NCBI RefSeq assembly: GCF_004331345.1
Contig: NZ_SJJZ01000004.1
Span: 930,001 to 994,000 of the forward strand
Direction: 5' to 3'
DNA from: Kribbella soli
GTDB taxonomy: Bacteria > Actinomycetota > Actinomycetes > Propionibacteriales > Kribbellaceae
Length of the DNA: 64,000 nt
Of the stretch, positions 41,795 through 49,917 are shown piece after piece. The translations under genes and the position numbers were made by a program. Position 1 is the stretch's first letter. The number at the start of each line of letters is the position of its first letter. The notes under the pieces are model-generated. The model was not told where the DNA came from and ran no database searches. It worked only from the letters and a program-made list of their open reading frames with translations.

Positions 41795-42004
41795 CCCACG
41801 CACGCGGCTGCGCGCTTATCGCGCGCCTCGACGGCCAACGCCAGCCGCCTCTCGCAACGTAAGAGTGCTCAGGGCAACTGGGACCAGCCCGATCTGGCAC
41901 GGACTGACCGTCCTGGCGTCCGACTTCCCGCCAAGCATTCGCCAGGAGCTCCGGGCAAGCCGGTGGGGTGTGGATAACTTGAGACGTGGAAGGGCTGCTC
42001 AGAG

Positions 42005-42017
42005 TAATCTGGGTGCC
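42005..42017 (+). promoter_or_regulatory. -10 box of a leaderless promoter for the TA-like operon
   Basis: TAATCT at 42005-42010 is followed by seven bases and ATG 42018, with no ribosome-binding site. TTGAGA at 41979 is the nearest -35-like hexamer, at a long 20-base spacing. Apart from this, 41795-42017 shows no coding content. Confidence 0.5.
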
Positions 42018-42308
42018 ATGACTGCTCAGCCGATGCAGAGCTCGCCGGATGACCCCAGCGAGATCCTCCGCCTATTGCCGGCGAAGTGGCATGAGCAGTT
42101 CCTTAGCGAGTACCACGGAGCCCTAGACGCTGCCCACGAGGTGTGGCGCTTTCAGCAGTTGCGCGATGTGTTGCATCTCTGGCGCCTGCGAGCAGTTGCG
42201 TACTCCGATCCGGGCTTCGATCAGGCACTGCAAGCGGCCCGCGAGGATCGAGCTGACGAGTTCGTGCCGGCCGAGCAGGCGATACCGGGCTGGTCAGATC
42301 GGCAGTGA
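42018..42308 (+). CDS. DUF6247-like protein, putative antitoxin
   Basis: The 96-residue helical protein has EILRLLPAKWHEQFLSEYHGAL near 15-36, LHLWRLRAVAYSDPGF near 56-71 and ends VPAEQAIPGW. I recall this pattern as the DUF6247 family, found in actinobacteria directly upstream of small RelE/ParE-like genes. It is acidic and short, as expected for an antitoxin. A GTGA overlap joins it to the next gene. Antitoxin activity is inferred from arrangement. Confidence 0.7.
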   Translation: MTAQPMQSSPDDPSEILRLLPAKWHEQFLSEYHGALDAAHEVWRFQQLRDVLHLWRLRAVAYSDPGFDQALQAAREDRADEFVPAEQAIPGWSDRQ

Positions 42309-42550
42309 GCTACCGCGTGGAGTTTCACGCGTCTGCATTGGCCCAGCTGCAAGGACTACCTCCATCAGCATTCGACGCTTTGGTCGAACGCGTCAGCAAG
42401 CTGGTCGGTGCGCCGTGGGAGACCCAAACCCTCGATCGAGATGAGCCGAGCTTTCGGCAATGCACCTTCGGTGACCTCGGCCTGCTGTCCTTCCAGGTCG
42501 ACGACGATCGCGAGCAGATCCGGATCTTCGACGTGACCTGGGTCGGCTGA
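42305..42550 (+). CDS. RelE/ParE-like protein, putative toxin
   Basis: The 81-residue protein starts SYRVEFHASALAQLQGLPPSAFDALVERVSKL, the helical hairpin start of RelE/ParE-fold proteins, followed by a predicted beta-sheet ending QIRIFDVTWVG. RelE toxins cleave mRNA on ribosomes; ParE toxins poison gyrase. Which applies is unclear, and the usual C-terminal basic catalytic residues are not obvious. GTG 42305 overlaps the antitoxin stop, the normal order for such modules. Confidence 0.7.
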   Translation: MSYRVEFHASALAQLQGLPPSAFDALVERVSKLVGAPWETQTLDRDEPSFRQCTFGDLGLLSFQVDDDREQIRIFDVTWVG

Positions 42551-42806
42551 GCTACGACTCGTCCACCGTCAGTCCTCACAGGTGGGCCTGCGGTGGGTAA
42601 GAGTGCGATGGCTCGTGCCCTCGCGGAAGGTCGCCCGAGATGCTACGAATCGCACCGAAGACGTGCTGAGCCACCCGAAGTGACACTGGTAGCGACCGCT
42701 ACAGGGACCGCAACGGCCAACGTCAGCAACCGACCGGACCCGACGGATCGACTCACTGGGCAACGGTTCTCGTTAGCAGCCTGAGGGCGCCTGTCGAGCT
42801 GAAAGT
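42551..42806. other. Non-coding interior of the mini-element
   Basis: These 256 bases between the toxin-like gene and the right repeat hold only short, unconvincing frames on both strands. They may be the remains of a lost gene such as a recombinase, but no motif survives that I can name. Confidence 0.5.
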
Positions 42807-42879
42807 GGAAGGTCGGCGGTTCGAGACCGCCCCTGACCACCACCACCCTCTCCGCTCAACCGGGGAGGGATTTTTCTTT
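42807..42879 (+). repeat. Right 73-bp direct repeat (att-like) of tRNA-Phe 3' end plus terminator
   Basis: This matches 41722-41794 at all 73 positions. The preceding bases, CTGAAAGT, still resemble the tRNA's CTGAAAAGC but no full tRNA can be folded, so this is a partial copy. The region from 42880 to 43030 after it has no gene and leads into the next promoter. Confidence 0.85.
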
Positions 42880-43030
42880 TTCCACGCGTGCTACGCATTC
42901 ACCTCTGACGACGCGACTGTGCTCACGGCAACTGCCGAACTCGCCTGTCCTGGTTACGGATACTGCGATGTAGGCTGACCGCCGCTTGCTGCGTGCAGCA
43001 CGATCGATCAGGGGTTCTGGGGGACAGGAA

Positions 43031-43453
43031 ATGCCGACTCACGAGTGGACCGATGGATACGGCTCGCCTCGGCGCACCTGGCGGAGGGTTCAGATCATCA
43101 TCGGCTTGGGTGTGCTGGCGTGCCTGAGTGTCTTCGCCGTGCGCTACATGACAGGTACGCCAGGTGAAGGTACTCCGGTCCTCGACGCGACGAGCTACAA
43201 GACCAACGTCGACTGCCAGGTGAACACAGTCGGATCGCAGGGCACGGTCACGATCAACGGCACGATCACCGGCGACGCGTCGAGCTACGGAGTGACCGTC
43301 GACGTCCTTGATGCAGCCTCCCAGCAGAGGATCGGCGGTCAGACCTTCGAGGTCCGCGACACGACCACCTTCGGGGGAACCACCCCGGCGCAAGCTCCCA
43401 TCGGACCGGCAGGCATCGAATGCAAGATCACCAAGGTCGGACCAGCACAGTGA
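43031..43453 (+). CDS. Membrane-anchored hypothetical protein (140 aa)
   Basis: ATG 43031 follows GGGGGACAGGAA at correct spacing. The protein has a short basic cytoplasmic head (SPRRTWRR), one membrane helix (about 20-38) and an extracytoplasmic beta-sandwich-like domain with GTVTINGTITGDASSYGVTVDV near 74-95. Two Cys (NVDCQV and IECKI) bracket the domain and may form a disulfide. No family recognised. It lies just outside the mini-element. Confidence 0.65.
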   Translation: MPTHEWTDGYGSPRRTWRRVQIIIGLGVLACLSVFAVRYMTGTPGEGTPVLDATSYKTNVDCQVNTVGSQGTVTINGTITGDASSYGVTVDVLDAASQQRIGGQTFEVRDTTTFGGTTPAQAPIGPAGIECKITKVGPAQ

Positions 43454-43586
43454 GGTCTACCCAACCTCGTGTTCGAAGCGTGCGGCCAGCTCTGACGCTG
43501 GGCACTGTGCTGCCAGACCCGCGTCCAGTGCCCACGAAAGCGCACGCTCGCCGGCGGCCAGACCAGTCGGTACGCACAGCCGGTCT

Positions 43587-43626
43587 GGGGAGGATTATGT
43601 GCCCGATTTGGCACAAAATCCTCCCC
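43587..43626. repeat. 40-bp palindromic repeat, copy 2
   Basis: GGGGAGGATT-A-TGTGCC and its near complement enclose CGATTT. Outer sequences AGCCGG and CCGGCT extend the hairpin to 43578-43637. It matches copy 1 (3490-3529) at 34 of 40 positions and lies between two convergent genes, where it could stop transcription from both sides. Confidence 0.7.
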
Positions 43627-43642
43627 AAGTCCGGCTGTAGTA

Positions 43643-44299
43643 CTAGGGCTTGATGCGGGCGGTTTCGTAGGCCCAGATGGCGATCTCGACGCGGTTTCGG
43701 GCGCCTATCTTGGCCATGACGCTGGTCAGGTGGGTCTTTACGGTGCTGAGGCTGATGTGCAGCTCCACAGCGATCTCGGCGTTGGTGCGGCCGGTGGCTG
43801 CGGCGATCAGGACCTGTTCTTCGCGAGCGGTGAGTGGATCGACGGGTTGGACCGGTGTGCGGCCGGTCGGTGGTTCGGAGAATGCGGACAGCAGTCGTGC
43901 GGTGATCTTCGGCGCGATCAGTGCGTCGCCGTTGGCGGCGGCGTGGATTGCCTGGACCAGGAGGTCGGGGCCGGCGTCCTTGAGGAGGAATCCACGCGCG
44001 CCTGCCTTCAAAGCGCCGTACACATATTCGTCGAGATCGAAGGTCGTGATCACCACGATCGGCAGTGGGTCCACGACGCCGGGTCCGGCTAGTTCGCGGG
44101 TTGCCGCGATCCCGTCCAGTCCGGGCATCCTGATGTCGAGCAGGCACACGTCGGGCCGCAGCCGGCGGGCGAACTCCACTGCTTCCAGACCGTCGGCCGC
44201 CTGACCGACCACCTCGATACCGGGCTGGGCGTCGAGGATCATCGCGAGTCCGGTCCGGACGAGATCTTGGTCGTCGGCGACGAGCACCCGGATCGTCAT
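43643..44299 (-). CDS. NarL/LuxR family response regulator
   Basis: The 218-residue regulator has a receiver domain with the acidic pocket DDQD (9-12), phospho-acceptor Asp in CLLDIRMPG (about 55), Thr/Lys in VVITTFD and FLLKDAG, and a C-terminal LuxR helix-turn-helix (LTAREEQVLIAAATGRTNAEIA through STVKTHL). Its start overlaps the stop of the histidine kinase gene by four bases, so the two form one two-component system. The MMPL exporter on the other side is a plausible target. Confidence 0.9.
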   Translation of the reverse strand: MTIRVLVADDQDLVRTGLAMILDAQPGIEVVGQAADGLEAVEFARRLRPDVCLLDIRMPGLDGIAATRELAGPGVVDPLPIVVITTFDLDEYVYGALKAGARGFLLKDAGPDLLVQAIHAAANGDALIAPKITARLLSAFSEPPTGRTPVQPVDPLTAREEQVLIAAATGRTNAEIAVELHISLSTVKTHLTSVMAKIGARNRVEIAIWAYETARIKP

Positions 44300-45438
44300 C
44301 GGCCGCCCGCCGTTCGGGGAAGCACCACGTCAACAGACCAGCCCCGGTCCGAACCGGGCCCCGCGGCGAACGTGCCGCCGAGCAGCGTCGCGCGCTCGGT
44401 CATCCCCACCAGCCCATAACCTCCCGGGTTCCTCGAGGTCGCTTCCCCGTTGTCGCGGACAGTCAGCCGGACAGAGTCGTCGTACGACGTCAGCCGGACG
44501 TCGATGCGCGTTGCCTGCCGGGCATGCCGTACGGCGTTCGTGATCGACTCCTGCGCGATGCGATAGATCGCTGCGCCGACCGCTGGTCCGAGGTCGTCGA
44601 GGTCGCCCGACACCTCGACCTCGACCCGCGGACGGTCCCCGACGCTGCGGGCGAGCCGCTCCAGGTCGGCCACTCCCGGCTGTGGGGCGAGCGCCGCCGT
44701 ACCGTCATCGCGCAGTACGCCGACCATCGACCGCATCTCGGCCAGGGTCCGCGTGCCCTCTGCCTCGATGATGGCGAGCGCATCGACCGCGGCTTCCGGG
44801 CGGGTGGCGGCGACGGCTCGGCCGGCCTGGGCCCGGATGACGATCGCCGAGACGTGATGAGCGACCGTGTCGTGCAACTCCCGGGCCAACAGCTCGCGCT
44901 CCCGGAGCCGTACCTGCCCCAGCTCACGGTTCCGGGCGGTCCACAGATAGCGGACTGCGAGTCCGACTGTCGCGGGGAAGAGCAGGAACATGCTGCCGGC
45001 CGCGGCCTCGCCGTACCCGGGGAAGTCACTGGCGAGTCCCAGCACCAGCGCCACGAGGATGAACGCCAGCCCGATGAGGATCTCGCGGCCGGATCCCCAG
45101 CGGACGAGTGAGTACGGCAGCAACACCACACAGATCATCATGTAGAGGCCGAAGGTCGCGTCCCCGCTGATCAGGGCCACGACGTTGACCACGATCAGTA
45201 CGCCGAACACGGCGGCCACCACGCCCAACGGGTGGGTACGACGCCACAGCAGAGCGCACACGGTCACCGCAGCGACCACGAGCGCGGCGGGCCTCCAGAC
45301 GACGTCCTCACGGAGTACGCCTTCGAGAACGGCCGCCGTCAGCAGGCCGGCGACGAGCACCCAGTCGCGCCACACCCGCCCGGGTGCGTCGGGTGCTCGC
45401 GGCTCGGCCAGTAGCGAGCGGACGGCGTTTCTCAACAT
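44296..45438 (-). CDS. NarL-type sensor histidine kinase
   Basis: The 380-residue kinase has five or six N-terminal membrane segments (about 28-160) and the HisKA_3 phospho-acceptor in RELHDTVAHHVSAI (about 190-203). Its HATPase_c domain shows AQESITNAVRHA and DNGEA and the GGYGLVGMTERATLLGG glycine-rich block. The input domain has no extracytoplasmic sensor, which suggests detection of a membrane signal. ATG 45438 is six bases after TACGCT, a leaderless arrangement. Confidence 0.9.
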   Translation of the reverse strand: MLRNAVRSLLAEPRAPDAPGRVWRDWVLVAGLLTAAVLEGVLREDVVWRPAALVVAAVTVCALLWRRTHPLGVVAAVFGVLIVVNVVALISGDATFGLYMMICVVLLPYSLVRWGSGREILIGLAFILVALVLGLASDFPGYGEAAAGSMFLLFPATVGLAVRYLWTARNRELGQVRLRERELLARELHDTVAHHVSAIVIRAQAGRAVAATRPEAAVDALAIIEAEGTRTLAEMRSMVGVLRDDGTAALAPQPGVADLERLARSVGDRPRVEVEVSGDLDDLGPAVGAAIYRIAQESITNAVRHARQATRIDVRLTSYDDSVRLTVRDNGEATSRNPGGYGLVGMTERATLLGGTFAAGPGSDRGWSVDVVLPRTAGGR

Positions 45439-45450
45439 GACCACAGCGTA
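45439..45450 (-). promoter_or_regulatory. -10 box of a leaderless promoter for the histidine kinase operon
   Basis: On the minus strand TACGCT (45450-45445) precedes GTGGTC and then ATG 45438. There is no ribosome-binding site between. Confidence 0.5.
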
Positions 45451-45594
45451 GGGACTCCGGGCGCCGATCGGATCGGCTCAAAGTACGGGACACGACCCAG
45501 CTGTTCGGCCGAGGGAAGTCCGGCTCATCGCCCGAGGTGCGGGCCGGCCCGTCGGCCACACGATGAGTCCAACTCTGGCTGAAGGGGATCCACG

Positions 45595-47718
45595 ATGAGG
45601 TCGAATCTGTACAGACTGGGCCGGTACGCCGCACGTCGGCCCTGGGTGGTGATCGGGGCGTGGCTGGTGGTCGCAGCGCTCGTGATCGCCGCATCCGGCG
45701 CCTTCGGGAAGAAGCTCGAGGAGTCGTTCGGAGCGCCTGGCGTGGACTCGCAGTACGCGACCGACCTGCTGTCGGCCGCGGGAGCGGATCAAGCCGGGCT
45801 GACCGCGAAGGTGGTCGTGACTCCGCTCGATAAGAGCGCGACACTCACCTCGCCCGAGCTGCAGGCCGCGCTGACGCAGGTCCGGTCGACCGCGGCTTCG
45901 CTGCCGCACGTGCTGGCAGCCGGCGATCCCGTCATCTCGCCTGACGGCCGCGTCGGGCTGATCCGGCTGCAGTACCCGGTGCTGGACAAGCTGGAGCCGA
46001 GCGACCTCAAGCAGCTCAAGACCCTGACGGCGGTTGACTCACCGCTGCGGATCGAGCTGGGCGGGGATCTGTTCTACGCGTTCGAGGAAGCCCAGGCCGG
46101 TCTCGGCGAGGCGGTGGGGCTGATCGCTGCGATGGTCATCCTGCTGCTCGCGTTCGGATCGATCATCGCGATGGGACTTCCGATCGGGATGGCCTTGTTC
46201 GGCCTCGCGCTGGCGATCAGCTCGCTGTCCTTGGTCACGTACCTCATCGACCTGCCCAGTTGGGCGCCCGTGCTCGGCAGCATGATCGGGCTCGGCGTGG
46301 GCATCGACTACGCGCTGATCATCGTTACCCGGCATCGCGAGTACCTGGCCCGCGGGATGACGGTAGAGGAGTCCGTCGGGCGGGCGGTCGCCACGGCTGG
46401 ACAGGCGGTGCTGTTCGCCGGTGGCACGGTAGTGATTGCGATCCTCGGGCTGGTGGTGGCCGGCGTACCGTTCATGACCGCCGGCGGGATTGCCATCTCA
46501 TTGATCGTGCTGACCATGGTGCTCGCTTCGATCACTTTGCTGCCCGCCTTCCTGGGTCTGGCCGGGCACTGGATCAACCGCCTTCGGGTACGGCGGGTGA
46601 AGTCGTCTCCAGGTGCTGGCTGGCAGCGGTGGGCGGGGCATGTGTCCAAGCACGCCGCGGCGTACGCCGTCAGCGCCACAATCCTGCTGTTGGCGCTGGC
46701 CGCACCCGTACTCGCACTCCGCGTCGGTACGCCGGATGACGGCGCGCTTCCCGTGCAACGCACCGAGCGTCGTGCCTACGAACTGGTTGCCGCGGGATTC
46801 GGTGCCGGCAGCAACGGTCCGCTGGTGATCGCCATCGACATCTCTCGAGACCCGGCCGTCGTACAGCCCTTGTTCAACGCCGTCCGCGCCGATCGGGGCA
46901 TCGCGTCGGTCGCACCTCCTACGGTCAATACCGCGGCCGGAGTCGCGTCGTTGATCGCCGTACCGACGACGGGACCGCAGGACGCCGCGACGATGACGAC
47001 AGTCAAACGGCTACGCGAGGAGGTCTTCCCCTCGGTACTGCGGGACAGTCCGGCGAAGGCTCATGTCGGTGGTCAGACGGCGACCCTCGCGGATGTGGGG
47101 GCGAAGGTCAACGATCGGCTGCCGTGGTTCATCGGCGCGGTGATCCTGTTGTCCGTCGTACTTCTCACCGTGGTCTTCCGGTCGGTCGTCGTACCACTGA
47201 AGGCCGCGTTGATGAACCTGCTCAGCATCGGCGCGTCCTTCGGCGTCATGGTGATGATCTTCCAGTGGGGCTGGGCCGCGGACCTGATCGGGCTGGAGTC
47301 CACCATTCCGATCCTCCCGTTCATCCCGATGTTCATGTTCGCCGTGGTGTTCGGGCTCTCGATGGACTACGAGGTCTTCCTGCTCAGCCGGATCCGCGAG
47401 GAGTACGTCAGGACCGGCGACAACACCGCCTCGACCATCCACGGCATCACCACCACCGGCCGCGTGATCACCTCGGCAGCGTTGATCATGATCGCGGTCT
47501 TCGTCAGTTTCTCCCTCGCCGACGACCCAACAGCCAAGATGTTCGGCCTGGGCCTGGCCACCGCGGTCCTCGTCGACGCGACGATCGTCCGACTGATCCT
47601 CGTACCGGCCCTGATGAAACTTCTGGGCGACGCAAACTGGTGGACGCCGGCCTGGTTCAACCGGCGACCGCCCGTAGTCGCTATCTCTGAGCGTGAATCG
47701 GTCAGTGTTTCCGAGTAA
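45595..47718 (+). CDS. MMPL-family (RND-type) membrane transporter
   Basis: The 707-residue protein has 11-12 membrane segments and two large extracytoplasmic loops (about 40-165 and 380-510). The duplicated family motifs are GVGIDYALIIVTRHRE near 239-254 and FGLSMDYEVFLLSRIREE near 582-599, whose Asp-Tyr pairs drive proton relay. MMPL proteins export lipids or drugs. ATG 45595 follows GAAGGGG. It is divergent from the two-component operon, which may control it. Confidence 0.9.
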   Translation: MRSNLYRLGRYAARRPWVVIGAWLVVAALVIAASGAFGKKLEESFGAPGVDSQYATDLLSAAGADQAGLTAKVVVTPLDKSATLTSPELQAALTQVRSTAASLPHVLAAGDPVISPDGRVGLIRLQYPVLDKLEPSDLKQLKTLTAVDSPLRIELGGDLFYAFEEAQAGLGEAVGLIAAMVILLLAFGSIIAMGLPIGMALFGLALAISSLSLVTYLIDLPSWAPVLGSMIGLGVGIDYALIIVTRHREYLARGMTVEESVGRAVATAGQAVLFAGGTVVIAILGLVVAGVPFMTAGGIAISLIVLTMVLASITLLPAFLGLAGHWINRLRVRRVKSSPGAGWQRWAGHVSKHAAAYAVSATILLLALAAPVLALRVGTPDDGALPVQRTERRAYELVAAGFGAGSNGPLVIAIDISRDPAVVQPLFNAVRADRGIASVAPPTVNTAAGVASLIAVPTTGPQDAATMTTVKRLREEVFPSVLRDSPAKAHVGGQTATLADVGAKVNDRLPWFIGAVILLSVVLLTVVFRSVVVPLKAALMNLLSIGASFGVMVMIFQWGWAADLIGLESTIPILPFIPMFMFAVVFGLSMDYEVFLLSRIREEYVRTGDNTASTIHGITTTGRVITSAALIMIAVFVSFSLADDPTAKMFGLGLATAVLVDATIVRLILVPALMKLLGDANWWTPAWFNRRPPVVAISERESVSVSE

Positions 47719-47723
47719 AGCGG

Positions 47724-48236
47724 TCAGTGGCCTGTTGCGCCGTCGATGGTCTCTCGGATGATGTCGGCGTGGCCGTTGTGGCGGGCGGTTTCCTGGATCA
47801 TGTGGAGCAGGATCGCCCGCAGGTTGGCCTGCGCTCCCGACGGCGTTGTGGCCACGTCGTCGAGGTCGCCGGCGGCCACGACGGCCCGGGCTCGCTCGCA
47901 GGTCCGTAGGTATTGCCCGACCACGACGTCGGCCGTCTCATCGGGACCGATGCGAAAGTCCGCATCTGCGTCACCGTCGGTCGAGAACAGATCTGGCTCG
48001 GGCAACCCTCCGTAGATCTTGAGGAACCAGCCATGCTCCGTTTCGGCCAGGTGTTTCACCAACCCCAGCAGGCTGAGTCCAGACGCCGTCATCGGCCGGC
48101 GCAGCGGCTCGCCTTCGAGTCCTTCCAGCTTTTGCAGCAGGGTGGCGCGATGGAAGTCGAGTTGCTGTGTCAGCGCGTCGCGCTCGTCAGCCAGACGATT
48201 CGGCGTGGCCCGCTCCACGGGCGATCTAAACACCAT
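47724..48236 (-). CDS. DinB-like (DUF664) protein
   Basis: The 170-residue four-helix protein has the metal-binding-type His positions in LVKHLAETEHGWF (about 59-71) and LLHMIQETARHNGHADI (about 140-156), the DUF664/DinB pattern. Such proteins are often linked to bacillithiol or mycothiol stress responses, but the reaction is unknown. ATG 48236 is the furthest plausible start. It ends six bases from the MMPL gene, tail-to-tail. Confidence 0.8.
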   Translation of the reverse strand: MVFRSPVERATPNRLADERDALTQQLDFHRATLLQKLEGLEGEPLRRPMTASGLSLLGLVKHLAETEHGWFLKIYGGLPEPDLFSTDGDADADFRIGPDETADVVVGQYLRTCERARAVVAAGDLDDVATTPSGAQANLRAILLHMIQETARHNGHADIIRETIDGATGH

Positions 48237-48300
48237 GCGTCGACAATACGATCGACGTACGCACCTGCCGTCCGATCGGAGACCACATCACCCAAGAGGT

Positions 48301-49260
48301 CTACTTGAGGTGCGGGTAGACGGTGAGTCTGGCGCCTGTGCCGGCGCTGATGATGGCTCGGTCTCCGAGGGGTTCGGTGAGGGTGACGGTGGCTGGAGTG
48401 CTGAGGCCTACGTCTACGCAGCCGCCTCGCACTGGGCTGTGGCTTCCGCCGATGATCACCATGTCCTCCAACTCCAGGACGTGGGCTTGCAGGTCGGGGT
48501 CACATTTCCCGTGGTGAAGGTTGAAGGTGAGCGTGTTGTCGTCCGCCTGGGTGAGCCTCCCGATCGGGAGGAGGTTGCGGTCCAGCGGGGCGAGGCCCGG
48601 CAGTGGGGCGGGATCGACCAGGGGCTTGAGTACGGCTGAGGAAACGGCCAAGGCGACGATCGGTCTCGACAAGCCCTTCACGGTGAAGGACCACGCAGGC
48701 ACGGTCGCGCGGCCGGCGCTCGTGTCCACGTCGGCTGTTTTCAAGGAGGCGCCGGTGATCGTGAGTTTGCACTTCGCTGCCGGTACTGCCATGTGTCCGC
48801 AGTTGTCGTACGTCTCTCCGATCCCTTCAGTCAGCGCAGTCCGGGGATCGAGGACGTTCACCGAGACGCTCGATCCGCCGCCGAAATCGATGCTGGTGGT
48901 GCCAGCTGATCCGAGTCGTACGCCCGGCGCGAAGGTGACGTACCCGGCCCCCCACGCAACTTTCTGCACGGTCGTGTCGAAGCCCAGGCCAGGCGTTCGG
49001 GACGAGTACAGGAAGATCCCTTCCGGAGGCTTCGGGATCCCCGCGGCCCGGACGGCTTTCTCGACAGCGCGTGCCCGATCGAGAAACGCCGGAATCGCGG
49101 GACCTGGCGGGATCGGCGTCGGAACCGCATCATGCGCCGTCGCCGGCTGGGCGGAGGGCGTGGGGCTGCTTGCGGTAGGGGTTGACGCTGCCTCGTTCCC
49201 ACACGCCGGCAGAGTCAGGGCGACGAGTACAGCGGCAGGAATCAAGTACGAGGGCCTCAT
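48301..49260 (-). CDS. Lipoprotein of unknown function (319 aa)
   Basis: Signal peptide MRPSYLIPAAVLVALTLPACGN has the lipobox LPAC. A Thr/Pro/Ser linker follows to about residue 50, then a beta-rich domain with two Cys in DNCGHMAVPAAKC and a late KCDPDL. No catalytic site is evident. ATG 49260 gives the canonical signal; the longer start adds nine unlikely residues. Probably surface-exposed in the cell envelope. Confidence 0.7.
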   Translation of the reverse strand: MRPSYLIPAAVLVALTLPACGNEAASTPTASSPTPSAQPATAHDAVPTPIPPGPAIPAFLDRARAVEKAVRAAGIPKPPEGIFLYSSRTPGLGFDTTVQKVAWGAGYVTFAPGVRLGSAGTTSIDFGGGSSVSVNVLDPRTALTEGIGETYDNCGHMAVPAAKCKLTITGASLKTADVDTSAGRATVPAWSFTVKGLSRPIVALAVSSAVLKPLVDPAPLPGLAPLDRNLLPIGRLTQADDNTLTFNLHHGKCDPDLQAHVLELEDMVIIGGSHSPVRGGCVDVGLSTPATVTLTEPLGDRAIISAGTGARLTVYPHLK

Positions 49261-49300
49261 ACCTAGATGACGCGCTGAGCATGGCAATTCGTTGCGGCTG

Positions 49301-49822
49301 TCAGGGGCGGAGAGGGCCTACTAGTAGGCGAGTTACGAGCGCAGCTAGGAGTAGAGCCACCAGGCCGGTCAGGGCTGTTAGGGAGAGGACGCAGGCGGCG
49401 GTTCTGGCGATCGTCAGGGAACGGGTGGTTTTGGTGAAGCCGTCGGAGAGGATGGCGACTGCGGCCAGCGTGGTGAAGGCTGCGGCAGCGGTGGCCAGGA
49501 CGATGTAGTGGTGGCCGCCGAGGGTTGCGGTGGCGGTGAACTTGGAGGCGTGGTCCAGCCACTCGCCCAGCGTGTACATCCAGATCACCGTGGCCAAGTC
49601 GGCAGCCATCAGGAACCAGAGGACGATCGCAGCGCGGACGTCGGCACGTTTGCGGACCACTGCGCGGTCTGAGGTGCGTGAGAGCAGTGCCGGCACCAGA
49701 TAGCGCCTCGTACTACGAGTCCGGCCGCGGGTCGGGCCGCGGCCGGCGCGGGGAGTGGTGCGGGTACGGCGGTTGTTGCCGGGGCGGGTGCGGCGGCTGG
49801 TGGCTCGAGAGACGACGGTCAT
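49301..49822 (-). CDS. Four-helix membrane protein with Arg-rich N-terminus
   Basis: The 173-residue protein starts with a strikingly basic cytoplasmic tail (about 40 residues, nearly half Arg or Thr, such as RTRPGNNRRTRTTPR), then four membrane helices (about 62-165). ATG 49822 follows GAGGAGCG. It is third in the minus-strand series of this unrecognised locus, 95 bp after the 434-residue gene. Function unknown; the tail could bind nucleic acid or acidic lipid heads. Confidence 0.65.
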   Translation of the reverse strand: MTVVSRATSRRTRPGNNRRTRTTPRAGRGPTRGRTRSTRRYLVPALLSRTSDRAVVRKRADVRAAIVLWFLMAADLATVIWMYTLGEWLDHASKFTATATLGGHHYIVLATAAAAFTTLAAVAILSDGFTKTTRSLTIARTAACVLSLTALTGLVALLLAALVTRLLVGPLRP

Positions 49823-49917
49823 GGCTCGCTCCTCGGGAGGTCGATCGGTCGCGTGTTCCATTACGCGATGACCTGCACACAGAGCGCGAACATCGATGCC
49901 GCGACGGCACCACCTGG

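Larger units (their letters stand above)
41722..42879 (+). mobile_element. 1.1-kb tRNA-Phe mini-element carrying a toxin-antitoxin-like pair
   Basis: The 73-bp perfect direct repeats bound 1,012 unique bases that hold only the DUF6247-like and RelE-like genes plus about 480 bases of non-coding sequence. There is no integrase, so it would need one in trans or is a decayed island. Beyond the right copy, sequence weakly resembles that following the left copy (for example the GTGCTCA-GGCAACTG block), hinting at an older, wider duplication. Confidence 0.7.

Noticed and set aside
41553..41900. Minus-strand frames across the tRNA cluster with peptides such as GLEPATS and GTRTRDL
   Set aside because: They read the antisense of tRNA-Asp and tRNA-Phe. 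Such peptides are a well-known artefact of tRNA genes in annotation.
42551..42806. Possible recombinase remnant inside the mini-element
   Set aside because: All frames were examined for integrase or resolvase motifs and none was found; only non-coding sequence can be stated.
42643..42846. Minus-strand 67-codon frame starting MVVVRGGLEPPTF
   Set aside because: It starts in the antisense of the duplicated tRNA-Phe 3' end and shows no domain; the same artefact as above.
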